Source: Gautieria morchelliformis (lineage: Eukaryota; Basidiomycota; Agaricomycetes; Gomphales; Gomphaceae). From it: a stretch of DNA of 64,000 nucleotides. Shown one piece after another: positions 34,939 to 47,794 of the stretch. The DNA lies in assembly GCA_015179125.1 (NCBI GenBank), contig WHVA01000325.1, forward strand, positions 62,001-126,000. Reading direction: 5' to 3'. Numbering within the stretch: the stretch's first letter is position 1; each line of letters opens with the position of its first letter. Below the pieces are notes generated by a model. It worked only from the letters and a program-made list of their open reading frames with translations. It did no database searches and was not told where the DNA came from. A program made the position numbers and the translations under genes.

Positions 34939-37473
34939 ATGTCACGTTCTAGTCACATCTCCCCCATCCTGCGCCGCCAACTAGGTCGATCATCGCGTAT
35001 AGTCTTGCAAAAAATTGGCAGAACAATGAGTTCTATTGTTACACCCGAAGGGTACCGCTTGCATTGCGAAAATGGGGCCAAGCTGCTTCTACCAGCCTCC
35101 AACGAAGCGTTTCTCAATCCCGTACAAGAGTTCAATCGTGATTTAAGTGTAGCTTCTATCCGAGTATGGAGCGAGCAGTTTAACGAGATCAAAGAAAAGC
35201 GTTGGGACGATAAACGCAAACGGAAAGGACAAGGTGCTACCCAGCAGCCGGAACCGAAGCGCAAAAAAGGTGTGATTTACTACTTTCAGACGTCCCCACA
35301 TCCTCTCGTGCATTCCTTGGTAAATATTGCTTTTGAAAGTGGATGCAGAACATACCCCTGGCACCGCAGATTTGGGTTCAGGTGAAACTATTTCCAACGG
35401 GAGGGGTGCTCCAGACGAAGGAGACCGTGACGATACCATAGAATCCAGTGTATCGAAGAGTAGCACTGGACTGCCAAAACCGCGGGAGGTCAGGAGGTCA
35501 TACCGTGAGACCTGTTCAAGTTTTTTAATACCATTATTGCCAGTATGTTCCTCACAAAGTGGTGATCTTGGAGCCACTTTCTGCCACAGGCCTCCGCTCG
35601 ATCCGCTATGCACAGGAAATCCCACTTGTGAAGTCGGTACCCCCCTTTCCACCGTTAACATATGTTCTCAGAGCGACTTCGGTTTAGATATGTTATTGCT
35701 AATGATCTTTCACCTTCTGCTACGGAAATCATGAAGCGAAACGTCCTGTTTAATGAACTTGGTCCCCAAGATCCCCCGAAGGCGACGGGTCCCGAAGAGG
35801 AAAACACCACTTCATCTACTCCGACTAGAATCCCCAAAGGACCTTCCTTAGGAAAAGTCAGAGTCAATGAAGGCGATGCGTGGTCGGTAATCCGTACGAT
35901 TTATTTCCATATCGTCGTTTACAGTTCACAGTTCGCTCATGTATGCACATCGCGCTGAGCGGCAACGGGTGGACGTCGTGGACCTTGATCCATACGGCAC
36001 AGCTGCACCATTCCTCGATGCCGCCGTGCAGTGCGTCAACGATGGAGGTACTGGCTGATACCCTATATCGAATTGTATTTTGACTCGCCATTGTCGGTAT
36101 ACAGGATTGCTCTGCGTCACCTGCACAGATCTCTCTGTCCTCGGCAACACAAATTATCCTGAAAAATGGTGAGCAGGGGAGGTCGCATTCACGGTTCTAT
36201 GTTTTATCCTCCGGCAGTTTTGCAAATTATGGCGGCGTGCCTGTGAAGGCTGAATACTGTCACGAAGTGGTATGTGTAGTTCAGGCTAACAAGGGACATC
36301 TGAACTGCATGCCTTTCAGGCGTTGCGGCTCGTCCTCCATGCAATCTCGACCTCAGCCGCCCGCTACGGTCGATACATACACCCTGTCCTTTCGCTGTCC
36401 ATAGATTTTTACGTCCGCGTGTTCGTGCGAGTTCACGCAGCACCTATAGAGGTGAAAAAAGCGTACAGGTGTGTGCTCTTCCTCGCCCTTACCATGGTAC
36501 CGATGGCCTGGTATCAGCAAAACTTCAGTCTATTATGTCTGCGCGGGCTGCCAGTCCTTCCACGCGCAGCCGCTTGGCAAGATAGTTGAAAAAACAACAG
36601 AGTCCTCAAGCCATGTTAATCTCCAGTACAAAACCCATGCAGGGCCCCCGGTTTCACAACACTGTGACGAGTGTGGCGGGATGTTTCATGTAAGATGCTG
36701 GCAACAGGCACGCTCGCAGTCGCCGACCTTTCTTTTTATTATAGGTCGCGGGACCCATGTGGTCGGGCTCGCTGCACGACAAGGATTTCACAGGGCGGTT
36801 GCTCAGACATATCGAGAGCGAGGAAGCCAAGTATGGGACCTGTAGTAGAATGAAGGGCATGATAACCTTAGCTGATCAAGTGAGGTCTCGAGCATCACGT
36901 CACATCCCTGAGACCTTATCTAGCGCTACCAACAGGAGCTCGACACGCCATTTTACTTTACCCCTTCTAGGGTAGCAGGCTTTTTTCACAGCACATGCCC
37001 TTCGCTCGACCAGGTCGCGTGAGTGCCATATGTACTATTACTCTTGCACAGGCTCAGGCCACCGCGCAGGTCTGCCCTCCTGCACAACGGGTTCCTGGTG
37101 TCACGCTCGCATGCCTCCCCGGCTCCATCAAAACGACAGCCAGGCGCACGGTCATCCACGATATCTTCCGATGCCATGTGAAGGATCACCCCGTCAAGAT
37201 GGAAAACATAAAGGACGGCTCACCAGCGACGGCGTTGCTGTCAAAGACAGCTAGGTGGGTGCACGCGCTGCTTCTCAACTTACCATCACGTGCCTGATGT
37301 TTTATCTCAGCTTTGAGGCGAACTTCAAGCGGCACCCAGACGTGTCTGCACTTTCAAACGTCAAGCTCGTGCGCTACCAGCAGAACCCGACAGCCCACTG
37401 GGGACCAGGGGCCAAGGCACAGCCGGGCCCGGGCGGCGGCAAGAAGCGCAAGCGGGACCGCGGGGACGAGTGA
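34939..37473 (+). CDS. TRM1: tRNA (guanine26-N2)-dimethyltransferase TRM1
   Basis: SAM-dependent enzyme making m2,2G26 in nuclear and mitochondrial tRNAs. Recognisable blocks in order are [27 protein letters not shown]-like entry and [28 protein letters not shown] (SAM motif region, near 35,600), [40 protein letters not shown] (DPYG catalytic motif, near 35,970), [55 protein letters not shown] with [10 protein letters not shown] (zinc-binding Cys pairs, near 36,540 and 36,665), and [18 protein letters not shown] Lys/Arg-rich C-terminus ([10 protein letters not shown]) ends at 37473. Two in-frame ATGs (34939 and 35026) give a 29-residue Arg/Ser-rich, acid-free extension resembling a mitochondrial presequence. 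Convergent with the STE11-type gene, 148 bp between stops. Confidence 0.94.
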
Positions 37474-37621
37474 CGAAGCTTGCATGCAGTGTCAAATTGA
37501 GCGAAGTAACGTACTACTACCAACACTGGATAGGTTTATATAGTCTGCGACTGTTGTGGCAATGATGATGATGAAAGACGGAAGCGATAATAATAGGTCA
37601 GCGGAAAACACGGGGGACAGG

Positions 37622-40600
37622 TCACGCCGTGACGGTGACGGTGGGAAGGGTCTTTGCTGTCTTGGGTTTCGAGGCGGACGCGGGGTTCGCGGGATCCTTG
37701 GTGATCCACGGGTGGAGGAGGAGCGTGGAGGCGGAGGGGCGGAGGTTGTGGTCGAGCTCGAAGGTTTGGTTGAGAAAGTCCTCCGCATCGGCTGAAATGT
37801 CGGAGGGACACGCCGGCTTGGCGGATGAGCCAATCTGTACAGGAAGGGTAAATACATATATTATTATTGTTATTACTCTGGCCGCGCACCTTGAAGATCG
37901 CCTGCATCTGGGTCAGCTGCGCCCACGGATGCTCCCCGGTGAGCATCTCGACGACAAGACAGCCGACGCTCCAGATGTCCGCCTTGAGTGTGTACGACGT
38001 CTGCTTGACGACCTCGGGCGCCATCCAGAACACGGAGCCCTGCAGTGAGGGGCGGTGCATGCGCGCGCCGGAGAGGATGCTGTCCTCGACCTTCTTCGAG
38101 ATGCCAAAGTCCGAGATCTTGATCCCGCCCTTGTTGTCGACGAGGATGTTCCCGCCCTTGATGTCGCGGTGGATGATCTCGCGCTCGTGGAGGTAGTTCA
38201 GGCCCTGCAAGATCTGGCGCACAAAGTTGCGCACCAGCGCCTCCTCAAACGCGCCGTAGTTCTTGAGGAGCGCCGCGACGGACCCGCCGGGGACGTACTC
38301 CAGGAAGATGTTGAGATGGACGCCGTCCGACGAGGAGTCTGCGCCGTGCGTGTGTGCGTGGTCAGTGGGAAACGGGGGCGGGGACGGGAGATGGACACAC
38401 CGAGGTACTGCACAATGTTCTCGTGCTGGAGCTCCTTGAGCAGCTCGATCTCGCGCTCCAGCGCGCTGAGCATGCTCTTCTTGCGCTCCTCGTTGGGCGC
38501 GGAGCCTGTGGGGAGCTCAACCTGCTTGACGGCCATAAGCAGGCCGTGGAACGCGTCCATGCCGAGGTACACGCTGCCGAACGAGCCAGCCCCAATCAGC
38601 GCGCCCTTGATCCACTTGAACGCGCGTTTACCTGCAGAGGGGGTGAGCGGCGCGGGTTAGATCACAGGGACGGACATACCGCCATTGGACGTCACAGCCT
38701 TGTGCGCCTCTTCCTCGCCCTCGCTCGCATCGTTGACGGCCGTGTCCTCTGCCTCGTCCTCCTCCACCTCCGGTTCCTCCACGGCCGTATCCTCCTCAGT
38801 GTCCACCGCCGTGCTCGTTCCAGTGTCGCCGTCCTCCGCGCCCTCCGCGCCAGGATCGCGCCCCTCCGCCACCAGACTCGCGCGGCGACTCTCCACCTCC
38901 TGGGTGATCTCGTCCACGGTCAGCATGCTCGCCGTATCCGAGCGGTCTCGCTTGCTCCTGAGCTCCATCAAGTAGCTCACGCGGCGCGACATGCGCGACG
39001 CGTTCGAGCTCGTGCGGGCGAGCCCGCGGCCGAGGTTGCCCAGGCTCTCGGAGAGGCTCTCGGACGGGAACTGCACGGGCGGGAGGAGGTGCGGCTCGGC
39101 GGACACGGACACGTGGTCGTCGTCGTCGGTGATGTCGATCGCGGTGCCGTCCGCGGTCTCGACGGACATGCGCGGGGGCGCGTCATCGCGCTCCACGGAG
39201 AGGCCGGACGCGTTCGAGCGGATGGAGAGCGCGGCGGAGCGGGTGGAGGCTGCTGTGGAGCGGACGGACTGGGCGTCGGGTTGGGACGTGAAGGGCGGGG
39301 ACGACGTGGACTTGCGGGACGGGGAGCCGCAGCCGGTGCCCGTGCTCGCGCTGAAGCGGCTCTCGGACGGCTGATTCCAGCTTTGGCGGTCGAAGCGCTG
39401 GCTGTCAGGGCGGGGACCGGTGCTGGTATGCCCCGCGCGGAGCATCATGCTCTGGCGCTGGGTGCGCTCGAGGACGCGCTTCTCGGTAAAGGGAAAGTAC
39501 TCCTGGAGGTGGGTGGTGATAAGCTCGGAGGGCGGGCGCTGGCCGAGGAAGTTGCGCAGCTTGTTCTGGGTCTTGGCGCGGAAGGAGGGTGTGGGGGACG
39601 CGGGCTTGGAGGGGGACATGACGTCGGGGAGGGGCGGGGCGAGGGCGCGCTCGGGGTCGGGCACGCCGAGGCCGCTGAGGATGGAGATGGAGCTGGCGCG
39701 GTTCATCTGCTTGACGGTGCGTGGGTCGGGGGGCGGAGGGGCAGGGGGGGTATCGACGGGACTGGGCGTCGTGGCGCGCAGGGGTGGGGCCTCACCAAAG
39801 TAGCGGGAGAGGGCCTTGGAGCGCTTGGGCTTGCCGATGCGGCGGAGGGTGAGGCCATGCTCGCGGGCGGGATTGTCGGGCTCGGCGTGGCAGATGAAGA
39901 GGAGCTCGGACTCGCTGAGGTGTTTGCCTGGGGAGAGTGTGAGGGGAGTGACAGGATGGGCGGCGTGCTACTCACCTGGACTATCGGCAAGACCGTCGTC
40001 GAGGAAGACGCCCCAGCCGTCGACGACGAGACCCTGGTCCGGATCAGTGGAATCGAGATCATCGGGGTCCATGGAGGGAAAGCCGATTCCGCCAAACTTG
40101 CCGAACTTGCGGAGGACGGTCTCGAGGACGTCGGAACCGCGGGGTATGTCCTCGACGTTGACGACGCGGGAGTGGCCGTCGTCGGCGAGGATGAACTTGA
40201 GACATTTGCGGCGGATGTCCTCCGCGCTCATGGGTGCGCGACCGGCGGGGGTGGTGGGGCGGAAGGGCCCGCGGCCGACGGAGTAGCCGGTGGAGGGACC
40301 GGCGGTGGGAGGGGACGGGGTGGTATTTCCGGGGGGATGGTGGGCCATGAAGGACTCGGCGATGGGGGAGAGGACAGGGCCGGCATTTGGGGGCGGGTGG
40401 AGGGCGGGTGTGGAGGAGGCATACGGGTGGTGGACGGGGTTGGAAGGGGAGCGGGAGTGGGCTGCCCCGGGCTGGAGGGCGAGGGTGCGGGAGCGGGGCG
40501 GGGGGAGGGGAGAGGTGGAGCGGGCAGCGATTGCGGGGGCGGGGGTGCGGCCGCCGCCGAGGTTGCCTGGACTCGGGCCGCGGGGGAGACCGTACTCGCC

Positions 40601-41473
40601 GGTCCAAGGGGTGCCGTTAGGGGTGCCGGGGGCAGGAGGGGCGGGGGGAAGGGGGTCCTTGGTGAAGGGGGGCGGGGGCTCTAAGGGGGTCGGTGTGCGG
40701 CGGCCGGGGAGATGCTGGGGATGCTGGGACGGGTGGAGTCCCCGGACGGGGTTGGGGGCGGACGGGGTGCGAGACTGGGTGGGGGGCGCCGGGGGCTGGG
40801 CCTTTGGCGGGGGCGGGAGCGGGGGCAGGCCGCGGACGTTGCCGTTGAGGTCCTTGATAGACGAGCTGGAGAGGGTATGGGTATGGCCCTGCGGCTGGGG
40901 CAGGGGGCGCTGGCGGGCGTTTTCGCGGACGAGCTGGGGAAGGTCGCGGGACGCAGCGGGGGCGAGATGGAGGGGCGGGGGCCGGCCGTTCTCCAAGCGT
41001 CGGGGGAGGGCGCTGCGGACGGGGGACGGGGGATCTTGCGGGGGCTCGATGTGGAGGGTCATCGGGAGTCGCTGGAGGTCGCGCTGGTGCGACTTGGAGG
41101 ACCGTTGCCGGAGGCTCTTGACGGCGTTCAGGATTTTGATGCGGTCACCGACGGAGGCGATGCCCATCTCGCGGAGGGTCTGCTGGTCGAGGTCGAGGAG
41201 AATGTCCCCGCGGATGTCGTGGTTCGCGAACGACTGGGCGTGGTGCGCGCACTTGTTGTCCGCGAGCCAGCGGGCGACGTGGCCGTCATTCCACTGGCGC
41301 AGAAAGTCGAGGAAGGGCACGCCGGGCGGCGGCTCGAGGGGTATGTTCTGCAGGGGCGTCTCGGGTCGGGCTGCGCGCTGGCGGGCGGCGGGGGCGACAT
41401 TGAACGAGGGCGACGTCGGCGTCAAGCTGTGCGGCGAGCCGCTCTCGAGGAGCGTCCCTTCCATGGAGATCAT
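37622..41473 (-). CDS. STE11: STE11-type MAP kinase kinase kinase (SAM, RA and kinase domains)
   Basis: Top kinase of the fungal pheromone/filamentation MAPK cascade. ATG is at 41473. A SAM domain lies about 41,330-41,080 ([20 protein letters not shown], then [20 protein letters not shown]), and a long Pro-rich linker follows. A Ras-association-like region lies about 40,240-40,050 ([20 protein letters not shown]). An acidic Ser-rich stretch precedes the C-terminal kinase domain (38,630-37,700), which carries [20 protein letters not shown] (P-loop), VKQVEL (beta-3 Lys), [14 protein letters not shown] (HRD loop), ISDFGISKK (DFG), [11 protein letters not shown] and [20 protein letters not shown]. 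All catalytic residues are present. An intron near 37,889-37,840 leads to the final exon ending TLPTVTVTA, stop at 37622-37624. The region is very GC-rich, so long open frames on the opposite strand here are shadows. Confidence 0.93.
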
Positions 41474-44400
41474 CGCGGGCGGCGAGCACCAAGAGCGTCA
41501 AGGACGTAGGAAGCAAGAACGTAGACGACGGCGAGGGTGTCGATGACGTTGGATGACGACGAGCACGTCTCAGCCGTGCTCCGCGATCGAGGTCGGAGAT
41601 AACGGAAGCAGTCACGCTTGTCACAAACGTGACGCTGGCACAGTTGCATGTCCTGCTCCCGACCCACCAAGAAGACACCCAAGTTTTCTCCTCTGAAGTC
41701 GCGTCACTGGACAGCCTTTTAGATATGAACTCTCGCCTGTTTCCACTCTCAATGACTGCCATATCTTTCCCTCGTCGCGGGCGTCAACCCTCATTCAGCG
41801 AGCCACCCGGCCTAAGCGTTCAAAGGTTGATCCCAATTCCTCTGGCACCGCAGCTGTCGGCACTTGGTTATCATCTGATTAGAAACGCGCAATCAGTCAT
41901 GTACCTCGCTTGAACCCACGCAATCTCCAAAGGAAAGGTTCTGCCTGAGTTGGTGATCTCGATGAGCTGCATGCCATGCAACAGACCGGGGCAAGCAAAC
42001 TGGTCGTCCATGTCCGTCATCATCCACGTCGTCTGGATCTGCTATGTATCCAGCACCGTTGGCTGCCACACTCTCGGTGCCTTGTGCCACCCAAAGCCTC
42101 GGTGAATTTGCGTGAAAACGTGATCCTTGGTTGTTGCTAGCACAACTCACATAACGCACTCCACGGCCGCAGCCTTCATCCGTCTCGTGCCCTTCGTGTT
42201 TGCCTCAGTATTCCCAGCTAGTGTCGACTTTAGACGATGCCTGGGATCCAGCAACCATGTGCATGTCAGCATCGAAGTTGCAGAAGTTCCGCGCCGCTGG
42301 GAGACTACTGGACCATAGTCGTGCTCCCATACAGACACATAGCGCGTACACACATAACATGCTGACGTGTATAGAATTACCATACAGATGTGAGGTTGGA
42401 AAAAATGCTGTTCGTCGCTTGATCCCCGGTGAGTTCATCCAATCCAACATCTGGCCAATGCAGCCTGTGCAGCCTCCACCTCTATCACCAACTTCCTCGG
42501 TTGCTCAAAGCCGCATATTGCCAAGTATACCACGCTCTTCAGTATGGCGTCTTCAAGTGATTCAATCCTAGAATATCTGAACACACCCGTTCGTCAGCAA
42601 CACTCGAGTACTCACGGCCTGACGTCCAAGCAGCGCGTAGACATGAAACTTGATATTTCCTCGACCTTCAGAGGCAGCCCGAGCCAGACATAATCCATTG
42701 GATGCTTCAGACAATCTCGTCCTCGGGCAACGAGGAGCGGAAAGTCTCGAGCAGTCGGGCTCTGGAAAATCATCAGGAAGAAATCATGATATACGATTAT
42801 AGTCAACTAACTCATATGTGACCCGGCAAAATTCCTCTCCCCTGGGGATCATTTCGTCAGTAGGTGAAGTAAAACGAGCTAAGTTGAACTAGAGTCGCTC
42901 TGGCCGTCTGCTCACCGCAACATGCTATCCTACATCGACTTGTCCCCTCTATGAACAGACACACGCGCATGATGCATCACCAGATGCACAGCACCACCAG
43001 CATCAGACAGTGCTGCGCACGTCCCCGTCACTATCCCTGTCCCGCTGATCGTATCGGCCGCCTCACACCAGGGCGGAATCCCTTTGTGTAGCAACACGCC
43101 GAGGAGTGCTCGATATCTAATGTCGCTGTACGCACAGTCTGCGCTCCCTTTGGAAGCAGAGGGACATCGGCTTCATTTCGAAAGGTTTGTCTGGATGCAA
43201 ACAGTGAGGATGTGGTGACAGTATGCAGGAGCTGTATTATAGCTTAAAAGGGGCACACAGACCATGCCCTCTCTCGCCAACACATTTTATTGCTAAGTAT
43301 GTTTGTGTGTACATGTGTACCGGTGAAATGCAACGCTATATCCTACCGCACGGATGTCCAAGATCATGCAATCCTTGCTGCACTGAGTTCCGGTCCAGCA
43401 GTGGCGGGGCAGCCTCGGTGGGTTGATGAAGACAAGCCTAAGGTCGGGATGAATGGAAGCTCGACGTGTCTACTATGGGAGCGCGTATCACGAAAATGGC
43501 TGCAATGTGCATTATTCCAATGACCTGCCGGGGAACACTTTCACACTGGCTGAACAACGCTTCGAGATGTTGACGGCCATGCGACACCGGTTTGCAACGA
43601 CGGGGCTTGACAAAATCTCGGGACTTGGTTGCCTATTGCGTCCACGGCTCATACCAGCATACGACGAGACACGGCTATGGAGGCGATGCCTGAGCAGTAG
43701 CGGGGTGACTTCGGAAAATGGGGTGCAGGACTAGGAGGGGTGATAACATCCTTTTCTTACGGCGACCTCGCTAGGCGCCAGGACCCACTACACCTTTCTC
43801 TAACCCGCCCCTGCCTAAGGATTCTTAACGTGATTATGCAACGGCCACTCGATGCATCTACCAGTGTGGGTATTGGCCTGCCATAAGATAATGCGTGGCG
43901 TCAGATTCGGGGGTGAACGTAACAGTTATGGAAGGGAGGCCCGTTCAGCAGAGGCGTATAATCTCGTGATTACCACCGACGTGCTGCGTTGATTCAGGGG
44001 TGTCCCGTTATGGAAGGGTCGCCAGCTTACATAAGGATTTGTGCAACCCACATAAGTTGATCGCAACCAGGCGCCAGGCCCGTTATGCAAAGTGTGGCTG
44101 CGCCCGCGCCCGGCAATTTGCTGCGCTGTGTCGAAGCAACTTTTAAGTAGTGCTAAAACTAATGTATAACCAGATGTGGCAAGTACTTTTACAGTAACCC
44201 GGAGCCAGTCCTGCATGGTTGGAGACGCGTCCGGGTATGCAGCTGGACCGGGGCATCATCGTGCCAGCCATCGGCATCCGCATGAGTTCCTGAGATCCTA
44301 CAGTACCTTCTACTTTCGAAGCTCTTTTGAAAGTTCATACAACGCCCTTATATCCGGGACAAGATGCATTCTTACGTAAGGAGTTGATCCTTCCGGAGTC

Positions 44401-44497
44401 CGAATGAAGTTCAGGTGTATTTAAGCAAGCAACTCAACATGGCTGCCACTCACACCCCACACAACTCTCACTGTCCTAGGTAAAACTCCCGACTTTC
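41474..44497. other. 3-kb region without a supportable gene
   Basis: It begins with the promoter and 5' leader of the STE11-type gene. Beyond about 41,900 both strands hold only short open frames (longest about 90-125 codons), with no family motif, membrane helix or convincing splice-linked extension. A frame at 43,453-43,734 (plus) is the most protein-like, but I cannot support it. No tRNA or rRNA signal was noticed. Confidence 0.5.
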
Positions 44498-45381
44498 ATG
44501 GACGACTCATCCCATTTCACGATGGACCTCAACTTCCTGGACCCCACCCGGGCGACTGTTGGAGCTACCCATGCGACACCATGCCCCTGCCTCTCAAGTA
44601 TCAGTCTGGATTATCTTCGTATTTTACTCACCGACATACACCCTCCTACCGATGGAGGCATTGCTTCCTCCAATGCCCCCACGGAGGCCGTCTGTACGTA
44701 CCTTGCAGCACCATACCAAACAACAATTAACCATACACGCCTCGACTCTACTGCAGCACCCGCATTCACCATCCATTCGCCACTGGTGAGTCGTCCATCC
44801 AGTGTCCTGCCTCACTAGCCATCACGACACTGATGTGGCATGCAGAACACTACTGTTCATCCCATGGCTCCATCACAAGCCTCGGCCCAACCTCTCCTTC
44901 CTCCGTCCCAGTTTCCTCAGCACACGTTCAGCCAGGTCGGCACTCTCACAAGCTTGTCCGACCTCAAAATTTACATCATCAAGACCAATGATGAAGGCAA
45001 CACATACCACCGCTGTGCATATCCAAACTGTTCGGACAAGGCTCGCTTCCCTAGCGGGAGACACGCCATCTCTCACATTCGTCGTGTCCACCTTAAAGAG
45101 AAGCCCTTTATATGCAGCTGGTATGTAGATGCAGAGTGTGAGCCTGGCACACTTACAGTCTCTACAGCGGGAAGGTGTATGCTTACGCCCAGGATGCGAA
45201 ACGCCACGTCGATACGAAGAACCAGGGCCGTATTCACCAATGCAGCATCTGGTGAGTGCATTCTCCCAATTCTGTTCCTGCACCGTTAGTCAATGCGTCA
45301 GTCTCCAGTAACAAGCGGTACGCCCGCCAGGACTACCGAGACCTACACGAAAAGCGCTGCACTCTGAAAGAGCGGGTCTGA
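44498..45381 (+). CDS. C2H2-type zinc-finger protein
   Basis: Likely DNA-binding regulator, target unknown. Four exons are supported. Exon 1 runs from ATG 44498 to about 44,785 (low-complexity, Pro/Thr-rich). Exon 2 (about 44,846-45,120) carries NTTVHPMAPSQ and a first C2H2-like finger (YHRCAYPNCSDKARFPSGRH, AISHIRRVHLKEKPFICS). Exon 3 (about 45,162-45,251) encodes CLYSGKVYAYAQDAKRHVDT and KNQGRIHQCSIC, and exon 4 (about 45,309-45,381) NKRYARQDYRDLHEKRCTLK. The exon 3/4 splice falls inside the third finger, completing C-x2-C-x12-H-x4-C. The stop is at 45379-45381. Splice phases agree (TG|T at both joins). The exon 1 frame is less certain because of its composition. Confidence 0.72.
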
Positions 45382-45914
45382 AATTCGGCTTGCGCCATTT
45401 GATCATGACCATGTATGGATTGCTGTATCACAACCATGTAGGACTAGCGGTGTGTTTGAGCGATAAATATCAAGTATTTCACTGCCATTGGCCGCGAGGA
45501 TGACTGGAAAGAAATGTTGGAAATACCTGGATGAAAGTAAGAATGGCAGCGCTCTACAACTGACTCACTAAATTCAGCGTCCACTGCATCAAGAATAATA
45601 TATAATCGAGAGACGTACCTGCGGACAGGTTTGGCGGTACCGCGCCGTGTGAGCTATAAGCGCCCTTGATGCCATCCCCGACGCTTTTGACCTCGCTCTC
45701 TGTTCCTTTGGAGCACCTTAGCTTTTGCGCACTGTTTCTACACGTGACGGGAGCAACGACGTTGGTTTCCCCATATAGCTGTGCGGATCGCCGCCGGTGA
45801 CCCGGGACACGGCTCTCTAAACCGACGGCCAAACCCATTTAGGCACGTGCTTGGGAAGACTAACCGGAAGCAGCCGAGAGACGGTATGAGTGGCAACTGA
45901 TGTCTGTGAACACT
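45382..45914. other. Intergenic stretch left of the composite transposon
   Basis: No supported gene; several short open frames without motifs. It ends at the 8-bp direct repeat CTCCGGGC (45915-45922) that also follows the right end of the element (55288-55295). Confidence 0.5.
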
Positions 45915-45922
45915 CTCCGGGC

Positions 45923-46020
45923 TACGGCTGGCCGGAAGTCCACGCTTCAATTTTCGATTTCTATAAGCTAAAACTAGACGCCATGGCACCAAAGAAGCAT
46001 CAACAACCTCTTACCGCGTT
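45923..46020 (+). repeat. Left TIR of the outer element, including the integrase start
   Basis: 98 bp, matching the reverse complement of 55190-55287 at 94 positions with no gaps. It contains the start ATG (45983) and the first codons of the integrase. Confidence 0.95.
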
Positions 46021-47663
46021 CAAGCTCAGAAAGCGCTCGTGCATCCGTGATCCATTGCGCCCGCCAATGCCCAACATCGCAGGTAAAAACCAGTATGGGG
46101 AGAAGCTCTGTGAGTAATGAAGAATGGTAGCTTTAGCCTAATCTAATATTCAACACCAACAGACCCTCCAGACAACGAGCTTCGAGCCGAATTTGACCAA
46201 TACACCCGTGAAAGTTTGCCTGCACCTGACCAGCTCGCATGACTTGAGGCAAAGTTTGGTCTTAAGATAAAGTATGTGGCATTTAGTTTTACTCAAAATT
46301 GTTATTCTGACAATGTGCAGGCGAAGTGTTCTATATCAATTGCGCAAGCGGCTTAGCAACTCGACTGTCCGCAAGAATGAACTCGATGAACTTGATATGT
46401 CACAAGCAGTGATTAATGTGAAGGAAAATGATATTATGGGCTTGTGGGGTGTTGGGCAAGTGAAACAAAGGCTAGCGGAACAAGGCATACATATATTGCG
46501 GTATGATCTCTTTTACGATCCTCATGTTATGATATTAAGAAGCTGTCCCAGCCGCGAGTGTAGGAAGATTCTCCATGACCATTTTAATGAAGAATTTGAA
46601 TACAGGTTTGCGGAAAGCCGGAAAATCAAGCGAAAGCCGCTTTTGGCAGTTGGACCGTTCCATAAGTTCCATTGGGATGGGCACGAAAAGCTTGGTGGAC
46701 AGGCACTTGGAATGGGACCAATTGGACTCCCTATCTATGGTGGAAAGGATGAGTGGTCAAGTTACCTCGTTAAGCTTGTTGTCATGCCAAGTGTTCGGCT
46801 TGCTCGTGCAATTGCGCATGTTAAACTTGACGTTATTGAAGAAATGGACTGTAAGATTGCTTTGGCTTCATTTCATTCTTGTGCACTCACAGTTTACCTA
46901 GATCGTATTGCTATTACTGATGTAACGGACATGGGAACGGAGACGGGAGAGATGCTTCATATCCAGGAGACATTATGGTTAGTAGCTCGGCTGCATCATT
47001 TATTATATATTTTGATATGTTGATACCGTTCAGGATGGATGTGGCTCCTGAATTTTCCCTTGAAAAATGGCCAAGTGGTATGCGTCTGCGTAGTGTCCAT
47101 AATACACCAATAGAAAGTTTTTGGCGGTGGAAGTGCAATGGTGAAGGCCATAGCATTCGCCACGTCCTTTCTCTTGGCTGTGACAGAGGGATATTCCACC
47201 CTAATGATGGAATTCACATGTAAGTAATTGCAGAACACAGTAAGTAATTTACTCACCTTGTAACAGCGATGTCTTCAATTGGCTTTGGCCACTGCTAGTT
47301 CAAGACCGCCTTGATCGCTTCCGTGATTACTGGAATTCACACCATATCCCTTATCAGAAGGGCAAACCGAATGCATCGGGAACATCCCCACGCAACGCAC
47401 TTCTCGTTCCAACAAGTGTGTCAACTACTGCACGTGATTGCTCAATCCACATACGTCCTGAATTGGTAGACCATTTACAAGAAGCTTATGGTGGGGATGA
47501 GGGACATGAGGCCGCTTTTCGGTTTGTTTCCTGTGAGTTTCAAGCTGAAGCCGACAACGCTTGGCTTGCTCTCAGACGGCCTAGCATCATCTTAGCTACG
47601 GCATGGGATGTGTTTACTGCGGTTGTTGATCACATTAGTACTGAACGGGCAACTAATATGTAG
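45983..47663 (+). pseudogene. Outer-element rve-type (DDE) integrase/transposase, with a nonsense codon
   Basis: Transposase of the retroviral-integrase fold. ATG 45983 lies inside the TIR (MAPKKHQQPLTAFKLRKRS). Exon 1 ends at 46109; exon 2 begins at 46163 and the join gives GKNQYGEKLYPPDNELRAEF. An in-frame TGA at 46240-46242 interrupts DQLA_LEAKFGLKIK, probably an old CGA codon changed by C-to-T. Downstream the chain is open: a helix-turn-helix-like region (VLYQLRKRLSNS), LLAVGPFHKFHWDGHEKLGG (first Asp), DVTDMGTETGEM (second Asp, near 46,918-46,955) and RSVHNTPIESFWRW (catalytic Glu, near 47,090). The C-terminal part is FNWLWPLLVQDRLDRFRDYW, ending ATNM at 47663. Small introns lie near 46,271-46,320, 46,977-47,032 and 47,220-47,267. 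All three acidic residues are present, so the nonsense codon is the only clear lesion. Confidence 0.82.
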
Positions 47664-47794
47664 AATTAAAAACAAAGTCTAATTCAGCACATGCGGAGAT
47701 AGATAAAATAGATTAGACAGAACAATCATGTTGACGGAACCTTTGTATGCATCGTCTTACATAGGGCACGGCCCCAAAAGACATAATTGGATAT

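Noticed and set aside
38354-41546. Long open frames (up to about 780 codons) on the plus strand opposite the STE11-type gene
   Set aside because: They are GC-rich shadows antisense to a clearly functional SAM-RA-kinase protein, have biased Gly/Ala/Arg composition and carry no domains.
43453-43734. Possible small gene in the 41.5-44.5 kb gap
   Set aside because: A single 93-codon frame without conserved motif, splice-linked exons or signal sequence is not enough.
45554-45992. Minus-strand frames overlapping the left TIR
   Set aside because: They run antisense to the integrase start and cross the element boundary, so they cannot be an old gene.
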